From CAVQFO01 sp963711725 (lineage in GTDB: Bacteria; Pseudomonadota; Gammaproteobacteria; Nitrococcales; Aquisalimonadaceae): DNA of 64,000 nt. This document shows, piece after piece, positions 33,379 through 42,493 of the stretch. The notes under the pieces are model-generated. The model saw only the letters and a list, made by a program, of their open reading frames with translations. It was not told where the DNA came from and did no database searches. Location: assembly GCA_963711725.1 (NCBI GenBank), contig CAVQFO010000027.1, positions 1 through 64,000 of the forward strand, given 5' to 3'. Positions within the stretch are counted from its first letter, which is position 1. Every line of letters starts with the position of its first letter. The position numbers were made by a program, and so were the translations under genes.

Positions 33379-33795
33379 ATGACCAAGGCCTTGATCCTGC
33401 AACCGTTATTCGGCCTCGCCGGGCTGACGTTCCTGGTCTGGATCAGGGTGCTTTGGGTTCGCTATGCCGCACTTCGCCAGGGTCTGCTCAATCTGGGCGA
33501 CCTGAGACTCGCGCCGGGCTCCGACGCGCCGGAAGCCGTATCCGCCCCGGCCCGAAACCTGGCCAGTCTTTTCGAACTCCCCGTTCTCTTCTACGTTGCC
33601 GCGCTGTACCTGTACTTCAGCGATAGCGCCGACGCCCTTGGCCTGGGTCTGTGCTGGACCTTCGCCGCCGCGCGCGCCCTCCACAGCCTCATCCACTGCA
33701 CCTACAACAACGTGATCCACCGCTTCGCGGCCTATGCCGTGAGCAGCGTGGCGCTGTGGTGGCTATGGCTCCACTTGGCGATGGCGGCCCTTTGA
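33379..33795 (+). CDS. MAPEG-family membrane protein
   Basis: 138 residues from ATG 33379; ATG 33355 is an in-frame alternative. Four predicted helices (about 5-27, 65-85, 88-108, 113-135). The family pattern is seen in ARNLASLFELPVLFYVAALYLYF and ARALHSLIHCTYNNVIHRF, the latter carrying the conserved Asn/Arg region. MAPEG proteins are small membrane glutathione-dependent enzymes or their relatives. The substrate is unknown. Confidence 0.85.
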   Translation: MTKALILQPLFGLAGLTFLVWIRVLWVRYAALRQGLLNLGDLRLAPGSDAPEAVSAPARNLASLFELPVLFYVAALYLYFSDSADALGLGLCWTFAAARALHSLIHCTYNNVIHRFAAYAVSSVALWWLWLHLAMAAL

Positions 33796-33892
33796 AAGCG
33801 GCGTTCATCAATCCGGGATGGCGGATTCAAGGGAATGCAATCTCTTGGGTACACACTGCCCCGATGGAGGGGCCACCATAGAAGGAGCTGCC

Positions 33893-33988
33893 GTGAAACC
33901 ATGGCGTAATCGGGTCAAGGCGAAACACAAGGAATCAGGCAATCCGGGGTTGTGGTATATCCCGCGGAGGTCGAAAGACCAGCGCTAG
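33893..33988 (+). CDS. Possible 31-aa basic small protein
   Basis: GTG 33893 lies seven bases after GAAGGAGC, a strong ribosome site. The ORF reads MKPWRNRVKAKHKESGNP, then GLWYIPRRSKDQR, and stops at 33986. The product is highly basic with no membrane segment. It sits in a 240-base gap between convergent genes with no other explanation. I do not recognise it, and chance is possible at this length. Confidence 0.3.
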   Translation: MKPWRNRVKAKHKESGNPGLWYIPRRSKDQR

Positions 33989-34035
33989 GATTACCCTTTC
34001 CGTCCAGATTACCGGGCCGGCAAGGCGGCCAGGCC

Positions 34036-34539
34036 TTAAGCCAACGCCTTGAGAATATCCATGTGGGACTGATGCCGGTCCCGATCCGGGTCTGTTGCGC
34101 CGCGCACTCGCTCCAGGCGGGCCAGGTAGTCGTCCGGCAGGCGGTGATAGCGGGCCCCGTGCAGCACCAGATCCCGGTACCAGGCGAACGGCACCGCGTC
34201 TTCGTCGATATAGGCCTCGCGCGCCAGATAACAGAACACCTCCCATACACCGTCTTCGCCCTCCACCGACAAGTCCACGACCTCGTATCCCGGCCCTTCG
34301 GCCGCGTCCAGGAAGCGCTTCTCCGAGGGCTCGATTTCGTAGACCACGCCCATCGCCACGTCACCGGCCACGCCGGTGTGGATCAGGTTGCATTTGCCGG
34401 AACCGTCCGTGGGGCTGCGCTTGTGGAAGCGCAGCGCGTAACCGGGCAGCCGGGCAACCCCCAGCACCCGGCAAGACGGGGTGCGCCGGCGCAAGCGCTC
34501 GGGGTGCATGTTGGAACCGTAGGCGAAGTATTTCAGCAT
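34036..34539 (-). CDS. Gamma-glutamylcyclotransferase-like (AIG2/GGCT fold) protein
   Basis: 167 residues from ATG 34539. The opening LKYFAYGSNMHPERL is the family signature (YGSN loop). The acidic catalytic Glu is probably in FLDAAEGPGYEVVD, as in GGCT enzymes. Members cleave gamma-glutamyl peptides to 5-oxoproline or act on related amides. It begins 11 bases after the alaA stop on the same strand, so they form an operon. Confidence 0.85.
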   Translation of the reverse strand: MLKYFAYGSNMHPERLRRRTPSCRVLGVARLPGYALRFHKRSPTDGSGKCNLIHTGVAGDVAMGVVYEIEPSEKRFLDAAEGPGYEVVDLSVEGEDGVWEVFCYLAREAYIDEDAVPFAWYRDLVLHGARYHRLPDDYLARLERVRGATDPDRDRHQSHMDILKALA

Positions 34540-34549
34540 CACGTCGCGA

Positions 34550-35767
34550 TCAGCTTTGGCGATAGGTTTCGAAGAAGCGGGCCAGCCGCCCGCCGGCATC
34601 GGTGAGCTCATCCACCCGGGGCAGGAAGACCATCCGGAAGTGGTCGGGATGCGGCCAGTTGAACGCCGTCCCCTCCACCACCAGCAGTTGTTGCTGGCGC
34701 AGCAGATCCAGCACCATCCGGCGGTCGTCCCGGATATTGAATCGCTTGGGATCGAGCCGAGGGAACAGATACATGGCCCCGCGCGGCTTCACGCAGCTCA
34801 CCCCCGGGATGGAGGTAATGAGGTCGTAGGCCAGATCACGCTGCTCGCGCAATCGCCCGCCCGGGCGAATCAGGTCCTGAATGCTCTGATAGCCCCCCAG
34901 CGCCGTCTGCACGGCGTGCTGGGCGGGCACGTTGGCGCACAGGCGCATGGACGACAGCATGCCCAGGCCTTCCTGGTAGTCCACGGCCTGATGCCGGGCG
35001 CCGCTCAGGAACATCCAGCCGGAGCGGAATCCCGCCACGCGATAGCTCTTGGACAAACCGCTGAACGTCACGAAGAGGACGTCGTCCGCCAGGGAGGCCA
35101 GAGGCACGTGCTGAGCGTCGTCGTAGAGGATCTTGTCGTAGATTTCGTCGGCGTAAATGATGAGGCCGTAGCGCCGCGCCAGATCGACGATCTGTTCCAG
35201 AACTTCCCGGGAGTACACCGCCCCGGTGGGGTTGTTGGGGTTGATCACCACGATGCCGCGGGTGTGGTCGGTGATCTTGGCCTCCATGTCGGCTATATCG
35301 GGGAACCAGTCCGACCGCTCGTCGCAGATATAGTGTACCGGCCGCCCCCCGGACAGCGTCACGGCGGCGGTCCACAGCGGGTAGTCGGGGGCCGGCACCA
35401 GCATTTCGTCGCCGTGGTTCAACAAGGCCTGCATGGCCATGACAATCAGTTCGCTGACGCCGTTGCCGAGGTAGACATCCTCCAGAGTGACATCGCGGAT
35501 GCCGCGCTGTTGGCACTGCTGCATCACCGCCTTGCGCGCCGAGAAAATCCCCTTGGAATCGCTGTAGCCCTGGGCGGTGGGCAGGTTGTGAATCACATCC
35601 TGCAGGATTTCGTCCGGCGCCTCGAATCCGAACGGAGCGGGGTTGCCGATATTGAGTTTGAGGATGCGGTGGCCTTCGTCCTCCAGACGGCGAGCCTCTT
35701 CCAGGACGGGGCCGCGGATGTCGTAGCAAACATTGGCGAGCTTGTTCGACTTCTTGATGGGCTGCAT
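34550..35767 (-). CDS. alaA: Alanine-synthesising aminotransferase AlaA
   Basis: PLP aminotransferase making alanine from pyruvate and glutamate. 405 residues, matching the E. coli protein along its length by memory (KSNKLANVCYDIRGPVLEEA, LNIGNPAPFGFEAPDEIL, NLPTAQGYSDSKGIFSARKA). The PLP lysine is in FSGLSKSYRVAGFR, and substrate Arg candidates are near the C-terminal PHPDHFRMVFLPRVD. It is followed in the same operon by a GGCT-like gene. Confidence 0.94.
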   Translation of the reverse strand: MQPIKKSNKLANVCYDIRGPVLEEARRLEDEGHRILKLNIGNPAPFGFEAPDEILQDVIHNLPTAQGYSDSKGIFSARKAVMQQCQQRGIRDVTLEDVYLGNGVSELIVMAMQALLNHGDEMLVPAPDYPLWTAAVTLSGGRPVHYICDERSDWFPDIADMEAKITDHTRGIVVINPNNPTGAVYSREVLEQIVDLARRYGLIIYADEIYDKILYDDAQHVPLASLADDVLFVTFSGLSKSYRVAGFRSGWMFLSGARHQAVDYQEGLGMLSSMRLCANVPAQHAVQTALGGYQSIQDLIRPGGRLREQRDLAYDLITSIPGVSCVKPRGAMYLFPRLDPKRFNIRDDRRMVLDLLRQQQLLVVEGTAFNWPHPDHFRMVFLPRVDELTDAGGRLARFFETYRQS

Positions 35768-35878
35768 GAACGCGAAACCTGTGATGGCGGCGGATGATGG
35801 AAAACGTTTGATTATAGCGGCATGGCCCGGCTACCAAGAAACCCCCGGCGTGCGGAGGCGCCGATTGCCGCCGGACAA

Positions 35879-36778
35879 TCAGTGGAAGTGGTGCTGCCGG
35901 GCCCAGTTGGTAATGGTGGCGCTGATGTCCTCGGGGGCGTCTTCCTGGATGTAATGGCCGGCTCCGCGCAGGAGGTGGACCTCGTGAACCGGGAACAAGG
36001 CCTGGAAGCGCTCCCGCTCGCGGGCCCGGAATGCCGGATCGCGATCGCCCCAGAGGATGAGCGTGGGCAGTTCCCGGATACGCTCAAGCCGCTTTTCCAC
36101 CCCGGCCAGGAAATCGGCCGAGGCTACGATTTCCCGGGGAAACACGCAAATCGGCTCCCGATGTTCGGGTGTGGGGAACGGCCCCCGATACGCCTGCATG
36201 ACCGCGTGGCTCGGTTTGCGCAGCCGGGTGCCATAGGGAATCAGGGTGTTCACGAAGAAGTTGAAATAACGGATCAACACTCCGCCCACGCCGCCGCCCA
36301 GCAACGAGGAAAACCGCTCGAAGTGACGGTCTCCGGTCACCGGCCAGGCCCAGGTATTCCCCAGCACCAGCCCCCGGAAACGGCCGGGATGTCGCCCCGC
36401 CACCCACAGCCCGATGGGTCCGCCCCAGTCCTGCATGACCGGAATGACCCCCTGCAGATCCAGCCGGAGCAGTAATTCCTCGATGACGGCGGCATGTTCC
36501 GCCGGCGTGAAACCGTACCCGGAAGCAGGGGTGGAAAACCCGAAACCCGGGTAGTCCGGCGCAATGCACCGAAAGCGCCCCCGCAGGTGACGAATCACGT
36601 CGCGATACAGGAACGACCAGGTGGGATTGCCATGGAGCAGCAGCAGAACGGGCCCCTGCCCTTCGTCCAGGTAGTGCACACGGCAGCCCCGAATTTCCTC
36701 GAAATGGCCGCTGAAGGGGTACAGGTCCCGATCCAGCCAACTGGACTCCAGGTGGCGGTGATGCTGCGATTGCGCCAA
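35879..36778 (-). CDS. Haloalkane dehalogenase-like alpha/beta hydrolase
   Basis: About 299 residues. TTG 36778 is taken as start because GGAGGG lies eight bases upstream and the family opens shortly after with SSWLDRDLYPFSGHFEE; no ATG fits. The oxyanion motif is HGNPTWSFLYR, the nucleophile Asp with halide-binding Trp is VMQDWGGPIG, the second acid is in LWGDRDPAF, and the catalytic His is in GAGHYIQED. These match haloalkane dehalogenases (release of halide by a covalent Asp ester). A related hydrolase with another substrate cannot be excluded. Confidence 0.82.
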   Translation of the reverse strand: MAQSQHHRHLESSWLDRDLYPFSGHFEEIRGCRVHYLDEGQGPVLLLLHGNPTWSFLYRDVIRHLRGRFRCIAPDYPGFGFSTPASGYGFTPAEHAAVIEELLLRLDLQGVIPVMQDWGGPIGLWVAGRHPGRFRGLVLGNTWAWPVTGDRHFERFSSLLGGGVGGVLIRYFNFFVNTLIPYGTRLRKPSHAVMQAYRGPFPTPEHREPICVFPREIVASADFLAGVEKRLERIRELPTLILWGDRDPAFRARERERFQALFPVHEVHLLRGAGHYIQEDAPEDISATITNWARQHHFH

Positions 36779-36875
36779 GGTTCCGGCCCTCCATGTCGGC
36801 TGCGTGTCGCCCGGGATACGTTGCAAGAATCGAACCCGAGCCGAGGCTGCACCTTCGGAGAAGTTTAGACCCTGC

Positions 36876-36892
36876 CTTAAGGAGACGCTGAT
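36876..36892. repeat. Solo terminal sequence of the GAGACGCTGA family
   Basis: CTTAAGGAGACGCTGAT matches the ends of the elements at 39374 and 62690, but no partner end is found nearby. Probably a relic. Confidence 0.5.
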
Positions 36893-36952
36893 ACGGATTG
36901 GGTCGCAAGACCTGTTGCATCCAAGGTGATCCGACGAACAGGCCGGGATGCG

Positions 36953-37034
36953 AACCACAGAGGGCACAGAGTCCCACAGAGTAAAAGCAATACGGCTTTG
37001 TTTTCGTCAGTGTAACTCTGTGGCCTCTGTGGTT
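36953..37034. repeat. CACAGAG-type palindromic intergenic repeat, copy 2
   Basis: The left arm AACCACAGAGGGCACAGAG pairs with the right arm CTCTGTGGCCTCTGTGGTT with few mismatches. It is the same family as 6646-6733 but more diverged between arms. Confidence 0.85.
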
Positions 37035-37232
37035 AACGCGCTACACGTCAACGGCCTTGGGGCGTCACCGGATTGTCGGATGACGTTGCCCCAACCGGAG
37101 CTGCGTCCCGCGATGCAGTCCATGAGGTCCGTGAGTGATCTGGGCAATGGCCAGGGAAGGCGCCCTGTGAAGACAGCCTATTTGAGGGCGGCCGTACCGA
37201 ACACCAACAACGGTATGGAGCGCCAGACCAGG

Positions 37233-37301
37233 ATTCGCGGCGATGAGCGCCGCTCCTACACAGCCCGCACTTCCGTAGGAGCGGCGCTCATCGCCGCGAA
37301 T
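37233..37301. repeat. REP-type palindrome (GTAGGAGCGGCGCTCATCGC), copy 2
   Basis: 27-base perfect arms at 37233-37259 and 37275-37301, identical in arm sequence to the copy at 10623. It lies 15 bases downstream of the stop of the 99-aa membrane-protein gene. Confidence 0.92.
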
Positions 37302-37315
37302 CCCACGACCCGTGG

Positions 37316-37615
37316 CTAATGCCGGTGGGCGAGGAACAGCAACCAACTGGCAGCCATCATTCCGTAGGCGCCGACCAGCATCGCGAACAGGGGTACCAGC
37401 ACCGAAACCCAACCTCCCACCCGGCGCCGTCGCAGGTAGGCGAAGCCGGCCGGCCCGCCCGTGATGGCCAGAAAACCCGCAAGAATGCACCACGGTGAGG
37501 CATTGCCGCTGAACAACAGCACCAGCACGATGCCCGCACAAACCAAGCCAAGCAGGCCCCAGGCCTGAAGCAGGCGATCCAGAAACACGGGGTCAGCGGA
37601 GCCATCGGACGGCAT
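37316..37615 (-). CDS. Small hydrophobic membrane protein (99 aa)
   Basis: Three predicted helices (about 15-36, 40-60, 68-94) with basic RRRR between the second and third. There is no recognised domain. It starts 15 bases after the M48 protease stop on the same strand and ends just before a REP palindrome, so it is probably the last gene of the lemA-protease operon. Function unknown. Confidence 0.7.
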   Translation of the reverse strand: MPSDGSADPVFLDRLLQAWGLLGLVCAGIVLVLLFSGNASPWCILAGFLAITGGPAGFAYLRRRRVGGWVSVLVPLFAMLVGAYGMMAASWLLFLAHRH

Positions 37616-37629
37616 TGTCGGCCTCTTCC

Positions 37630-38730
37630 TCAGTCGGCACCCAGGTTCTGCAGGCGTCGAATTCGCAACTGCAGCGGTGGGTGGGTGGCCAGCAGGCTGC
37701 TGGCCTTTTCGGAGAAATTCTTCAGCGGATTGACAATGAACAGGTGCTGGGTCGCGCGGTTCACGCCCTTGAACGGTTCGGCGCTGGCGGAAAGCTTCTC
37801 CAGGGCTGCAATCAAACCCTGGGGATTCCGGGTCAGGCGCACGCTGGTGGCATCGGCCAGGAATTCCCGCTGGCGGGAAACGGCCATCTGCACCAGCTTG
37901 GCGAAAATCGGCGCCAGCACCGCAAACACGAGCAGCAGCACCATGGCGATGCCCGCGCCATCGCGATTGCCGCTGCGGCGGCTGCGGCCGCCACCGCTGT
38001 AGAACACCGAACGCGCGGCGACGTCGGCGACCATGGCGATCAATCCCACCATGACACCTACCGCGGTGGCGTAGCGCATGTCGAGATTGACCACATGCCC
38101 CATCTCGTGGCCGATCACACCCTGGAGTTCTTCGCGGTTGAGCGTGTCCAGGAGCCCCCGGGTCACGCCAATGGCCGCCTTCCTGGTACTCATTCCGGTG
38201 GCGAAGGCGTTCATGGCGGGGGTTTCGATCACGTAAACGGCGGGCTTGGGAATGCCCGCGGCGATGGCCATTTCCTCGACCACGTTGTGCAATTGGGGCT
38301 CTTGCTCACGACTCACCGGATGGGCGTCGACGATGCTCAATACGATCTTGTCACCGGCCTGAAGAGTGACCACGCTCCACACGCCGCCCAAAGCGACCAA
38401 TATTGCCGCCCCTATGATCCCCCAGGCGCTGACGAACCAGACCGTGGGTTGCTGGAGCGCCTGTTGAGACCCCCAGATCTCGATATTCCAGCCGATCAGA
38501 TACCCCAGCACCCCGCCGATCAGCAGCAGAAAGAAGATCAGCCTGTTGGTGGCTTTGATATTGGCGCGGGAGGCGGCGATGAAGTCCGTGCGGCGCAGCA
38601 GCTTGCGCCGGACCCGGGGCCGGCCCGCGGCGGCGCTGCTCAGGGGCGAGCCACACAGCCGGCAGGTCCCGGCGTGGGACCGGTTGGCGGCCCCGCAGTC
38701 GGGGCATTGGACGGCGTTATCCTGTTGCAT
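37630..38730 (-). CDS. M48-family (HtpX-like) membrane metalloprotease with N-terminal zinc ribbon
   Basis: 366 residues. The N-terminal double-Cys ribbon is CPDCGAANRSHAGTCRLCG (about 9-27), then two helices (about 62-120). A protease domain follows with the zinc site HEMGH (about 205-209) and the downstream Glu in SRQREFLADATSV. The active site faces the cytoplasm in HtpX-type proteins and acts in membrane protein quality control. It is co-oriented with lemA just upstream, a common pairing. The ribbon is an addition compared with E. coli HtpX. Confidence 0.92.
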   Translation of the reverse strand: MQQDNAVQCPDCGAANRSHAGTCRLCGSPLSSAAAGRPRVRRKLLRRTDFIAASRANIKATNRLIFFLLLIGGVLGYLIGWNIEIWGSQQALQQPTVWFVSAWGIIGAAILVALGGVWSVVTLQAGDKIVLSIVDAHPVSREQEPQLHNVVEEMAIAAGIPKPAVYVIETPAMNAFATGMSTRKAAIGVTRGLLDTLNREELQGVIGHEMGHVVNLDMRYATAVGVMVGLIAMVADVAARSVFYSGGGRSRRSGNRDGAGIAMVLLLVFAVLAPIFAKLVQMAVSRQREFLADATSVRLTRNPQGLIAALEKLSASAEPFKGVNRATQHLFIVNPLKNFSEKASSLLATHPPLQLRIRRLQNLGAD

Positions 38731-38763
38731 GATAGGGCGCGAAGCGTCGCCGTGGAGTCCGGC

Positions 38764-39327
38764 TCAGCGCAGATTCACGGCGGGGACTTCGCGCTCCTGG
38801 GTCTCGATCTCGAAGTAGGTCTGCTCGCCGAAGCCGAACATGCCCGCCATGATGTTGTTGGGGAAGCTCTGCACGGCGTTGTTGTTGGTCATGACGCTGT
38901 CGTTGTAGAACTGCCGGGCAAAGGCGATCTTGTTCTCCGTGCTGGAGAGCTCTTCCATCAGGCTCTGCACGTTCTGGTTCGCCTTCAGGTCCGGATAGTT
39001 TTCCATCAGCGCGAACAACCGGCCCAGGGCGCCGCTAAGCTGCTGCTCGGCGCCCATGGCCGCCTCCGGCCCCTGGCCCTCGGTCTGCACGGCGCTGTTG
39101 CGGGCCTCGATGACCTGGCGCAGGGTTTCCTGTTCATAGCTCATGTAGTCCTTGACCGTCTCCACCAGGTTGGGGATGAGATCGTGGCGGCGCTTGAGCT
39201 GAACGTCGATCTGGTGCCAGGCGTTCTTGACCTGGTTGCGCAGGCTGACCAGGCGGTTGTACATGGCGATCATCCAGGCAACGATGCCGACGATGACCAC
39301 CAGAACGATGATGCTGGACCAATTCAT
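38764..39327 (-). CDS. lemA: LemA family protein
   Basis: 187 residues from ATG 39327, with GGGGGA before it. One N-terminal helix (SSIIVLVVIVGIVAWMIAMY) is followed by the conserved LRNQVKNAWHQIDVQLKRRHDLIPNL and NYPDLKANQN motifs. The function in the cell is unclear. In many genomes lemA precedes an HtpX-like protease, as here (33-base gap), suggesting a joint membrane-stress role. Confidence 0.94.
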   Translation of the reverse strand: MNWSSIIVLVVIVGIVAWMIAMYNRLVSLRNQVKNAWHQIDVQLKRRHDLIPNLVETVKDYMSYEQETLRQVIEARNSAVQTEGQGPEAAMGAEQQLSGALGRLFALMENYPDLKANQNVQSLMEELSSTENKIAFARQFYNDSVMTNNNAVQSFPNNIMAGMFGFGEQTYFEIETQEREVPAVNLR

Positions 39328-39373
39328 TCCATTCCCCCTTGATCCGACCCGTGGGCGGGCCTTGGTATTGTCA

Positions 39374-39539
39374 GGGAGACGCTGAATTATCCCCGCGACC
39401 GCGCTGGGGTTACGGCCCAAGAGACCGCACTGCGGTGTTGCGCCGCTTGACCATAGCCGAAGCCATGGTCAAGCGGCGCGCCTACCAGTTCGCCCTCTTG
39501 GGCGGAAGCGCGGTCGTGGGAATAATCCAGCGTCTCCCC
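39374..39539. repeat. GAGACGCTGA miniature inverted-repeat element (166 bp)
   Basis: The ends are GGGAGACGCTGAATTAT... and ...ATAATCCAGCGTCTCCC. 27 of 30 terminal positions are complementary between the left end (from 39374) and right end. The interior matches the element at 62690 (GTTGCGCCGCTTG, GGCGCGCCTACCA), proving one family. It encodes nothing. It lies between lemA and purD. Confidence 0.85.
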
Positions 39540-39590
39540 GACGAGCTTGCCGGAATCCGGCCGGGCGCGCAACGCGCGCCCGGCACGCGG

Positions 39591-40889
39591 CTACTCGGAC
39601 TTGCCGCGCTCCCGGGCCACGGCCCGAAAACCGATGTCACCGCGGTAGTAGGCACCGTTCCACTGGATTTCATGGACCAGCTTGTAGGCCCGATCCTGGG
39701 CGTCTGCGACAGTGCCTCCCAGGGCGCAGACGCACAGCACGCGACCGCCGTTGGTCACCACCCGGCCGTGTTCGTCGAGCAGCGTCCCCGCGTGGAAGAC
39801 CTTCTGCCCGGGGACATCGGTTTCGGGCAGGCCCTCGATAACGTCACCCTTGCGGTAACTGCCCGGATAGCCGCCGGCCGCCATCACCACGCCCAGGCCC
39901 ACACGGGGATCCCACTCGCATTTGGCTCGATCCAGCGTTCCGTCCACCGCGGCTTCACACAGGTCCACCAGGTCCGACTCCAGGCGCAGCATGATGGGCT
40001 GGGTTTCGGGATCACCCAACCGGCAGTTGTATTCCAGCACCTTGGGCGTGCCGTCGGCGGCGATCATCAAGCCGGCATAGAGGAAGCCCGTATAGCGGTA
40101 TCCATCCTCGGCCATGCCGCGCACGGTGGGTTCGATCACCTCGCGCATCACCCGGTCGTGCAAATCCGGGGTAACCACGGGCGCCGGTGAATAGGCGCCC
40201 ATGCCGCCGGTGTTGGGACCCTGGTCGCCCTCGTCGCGGGGCTTGTGATCCTGGGAGGTGGCCAGGGGCAGGATGTGCTCGCCGTCGACCATGACGATGA
40301 AGCTGGCCTCCTCGCCGGCAAGAAACTCCTCCACCACCACCCGGGCGCCGGCCTCCCCGAAGGCCTCGCCTTCGAGCATGTCCTCGGCGGCCAGCAGCGC
40401 CTCGTCGACGGTGCGCGCCACCACCACGCCCTTGCCCGCGGCCAGGCCGTCGGCCTTGACCACGATGGGCGCACCCTTGTCACGGATGTAGTCCCTGGCC
40501 TCGCCCAGATCGGTGAAGACTCCGTATTCGGCGGTGGGGATACCGTGGCTGGCCAGGAAATTCTTGGTGAAGGACTTCGATCCTTCCAACTGGGCGGCGC
40601 CCATGCTGGGCCCGAAGCAGCGCAGGCCCGCTTCGCGAAAAGCATCGACCACGCCCGCCACCAGCGGGGCCTCCGGCCCAACGATGGTCAGGCCGATCTC
40701 ATTGGACCGGGCGAAATCCACCAATGCCGGAATATCCGCGACTCCGATCTGGACGTTTGCACACTTGGGCTCGCGGGCAGTGCCGGCGTTGCCCGGGGCA
40801 ACGTAGACCTGGTCGACCCGGGCCGAGGCGGCCGCCTTCCAGGCCAAGGCGTGCTCGCGGCCGCCGCTGCCGATAATGAGTACCTTCAT
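39591..40889 (-). CDS. purD: Phosphoribosylamine-glycine ligase
   Basis: ATP-grasp enzyme of purine synthesis joining glycine to phosphoribosylamine. 432 residues. The N-terminal VLIIGSGGREHALAWK, the ATP-grasp lid KADGLAAGKGVVVA and the metal site GFLYAGLMIAADGTPKVLEYNCRLGDPETQ are intact. It follows purH with a 23-base gap, the usual purHD order. A GC-rich hairpin (39560-39584) follows its stop. Confidence 0.96.
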   Translation of the reverse strand: MKVLIIGSGGREHALAWKAAASARVDQVYVAPGNAGTAREPKCANVQIGVADIPALVDFARSNEIGLTIVGPEAPLVAGVVDAFREAGLRCFGPSMGAAQLEGSKSFTKNFLASHGIPTAEYGVFTDLGEARDYIRDKGAPIVVKADGLAAGKGVVVARTVDEALLAAEDMLEGEAFGEAGARVVVEEFLAGEEASFIVMVDGEHILPLATSQDHKPRDEGDQGPNTGGMGAYSPAPVVTPDLHDRVMREVIEPTVRGMAEDGYRYTGFLYAGLMIAADGTPKVLEYNCRLGDPETQPIMLRLESDLVDLCEAAVDGTLDRAKCEWDPRVGLGVVMAAGGYPGSYRKGDVIEGLPETDVPGQKVFHAGTLLDEHGRVVTNGGRVLCVCALGGTVADAQDRAYKLVHEIQWNGAYYRGDIGFRAVARERGKSE

Positions 40890-40912
40890 GTTTTACCTCC
40901 GGACAGAGCCGG

Positions 40913-42493
40913 TTAATGCCGGAAATGGCGCATGCCGGTGAACACCATGGCGATGCCGTGTTCGTCGGCGGCGGCGATGACTTCCTCGTCGCGGATGGAA
41001 CCGCCGGGCTGAATCACCGACTTGATGCCAACCTCGGCGGCCTGATCGATGCCGTCGCGGAACGGAAAGAAGGCGTCGGAGGCCATGGCCGCACCGTCTA
41101 CGGGCAGCCCCGCCTCGGCGGCCTTTTCGGCGGCGATCCGGGCACTGAAGACCCGCGCCATCTGGCCGGCACCGACCCCCACCGTCTGGCCGTCGCGGCC
41201 ATAGACGATGGCGTTGGATTTCACGTAGCGGGCCACTTTCCAGACGAACAGCAGATCCCGCATCTCGGACTCGGTGGGAGCCCGCTTGGTCACAACCTTC
41301 AGATCCGATTCCGGGACTTCGGCGATGTCGCGATCCTGCACCAGCAGGCCGCCGCAGACACGCTTGTAATCCCAGCCGGGCACACGTTCCGCGCCCCACT
41401 CGCCGCAGGCGAGCAGCCGCACGTTTTTCTTGGCCGATACGGCCTGAGCCGCCTCCAGATCCACATCCGGGGCGATGATCACTTCGACGAACTGGCGCTC
41501 CACGATGGCCTGGGCTGTCTCGGCGTCCAACACGCGGTTGAAGGCGATGATGCCGCCGAAGGCCGAGGTGGGATCCGTGGCGAAGGCCCGATCATAGGCC
41601 TCCAGGATATTGGCGCCCACGGCCACGCCGCAGGGGTTGGCGTGCTTGACGATCACGCAGGCCGGCTCGACGAAGCTCTTTACGCATTCCAGCGCGGCGT
41701 CCGTATCGGCCACGTTGTTGTACGAAAGCGCCTTGCCCTGGATCTGGCGGGCGGTGGCCACGGAGGGCTCGGCGGCGTTGCGCTCCCGGAAGAAGGCGGC
41801 GCGCTGGTGCGGATTCTCCCCGTAGCGCATGTCCTCCACCTTCTGGAACTGCAGGTTCAGGGTGTTGGGGAAATCGCGGGGCTCGCGGCGGGCATTGAGC
41901 CGGCCCAGATAATTGGCGATGGCGCCGTCGTAGCGGGCGGTGTGTTCGAAGGCCTTCACGGCCAGCTCGAAGCGGATCTCGGCGCCCACGCCGGCGTTGC
42001 TGGCCAGTTCATCCAGCACGTTTTCGTAATCGCGGGGATCGGTAACCACGGTCACGTCCGCGTGATTCTTGGCCGCGGCCCGAACCATGGCGGGACCGCC
42101 TATATCGATATTCTCCACCGCGTCCTCGAAGCTGCAGTCCGGGCGCGCCACGGTCTGCTCGAAGGGGTACAGATTGACCACCAGCATGTCGATAGGGTCG
42201 ATGCCCTGCTCGCTCATCACCTGATCGTCGGTGCCGCGACGCCCCAGCAAACCGCCGTGAATCTTGGGGTGCAGCGTCTTGACGCGGCCGTCCATGATCT
42301 CGGGGAAACCGGTATGCCCGGAGACTTCGGCCACCTCGACCCCCGCTTCATGCAAGGCACGGGCGGTGCCGCCCGTGGACAGGATCTTCACGCCCTGCTG
42401 GCTCAGGGCCCGGGCGAATTCCACGATTCCGGTCTTGTCGGAGACGCTGATCAGGGCGCGTCGGATCGGCCGCAGTCCGGCATTGGAGGTCAT
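40913..42493 (-). CDS. purH: Bifunctional AICAR formyltransferase/IMP cyclohydrolase
   Basis: Catalyses the last two steps to IMP. 526 residues. The N-terminal cyclohydrolase domain (about 1-200) has SVSDKTGIVEFA, STGGTARAL and GRVKTLHPKIHGG. The C-terminal formyltransferase has RYGENPHQRAAF and the catalytic KHANPCGVA; the C-terminus SIRDEEVIAAADEHGIAMVFTGMRHFRH is complete. It is co-transcribed with purD and lies downstream of fis. Confidence 0.96.
   Translation of the reverse strand: MTSNAGLRPIRRALISVSDKTGIVEFARALSQQGVKILSTGGTARALHEAGVEVAEVSGHTGFPEIMDGRVKTLHPKIHGGLLGRRGTDDQVMSEQGIDPIDMLVVNLYPFEQTVARPDCSFEDAVENIDIGGPAMVRAAAKNHADVTVVTDPRDYENVLDELASNAGVGAEIRFELAVKAFEHTARYDGAIANYLGRLNARREPRDFPNTLNLQFQKVEDMRYGENPHQRAAFFRERNAAEPSVATARQIQGKALSYNNVADTDAALECVKSFVEPACVIVKHANPCGVAVGANILEAYDRAFATDPTSAFGGIIAFNRVLDAETAQAIVERQFVEVIIAPDVDLEAAQAVSAKKNVRLLACGEWGAERVPGWDYKRVCGGLLVQDRDIAEVPESDLKVVTKRAPTESEMRDLLFVWKVARYVKSNAIVYGRDGQTVGVGAGQMARVFSARIAAEKAAEAGLPVDGAAMASDAFFPFRDGIDQAAEVGIKSVIQPGGSIRDEEVIAAADEHGIAMVFTGMRHFRH

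Larger units (their letters stand above)
36779..37315. other. Repeat-rich intergenic stretch
   Basis: There is no convincing gene in these 537 bases. It holds the solo repeat end (36876), the second CACAGAG palindrome (36953-37034) and the second REP palindrome (37233-37301). Confidence 0.7.
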
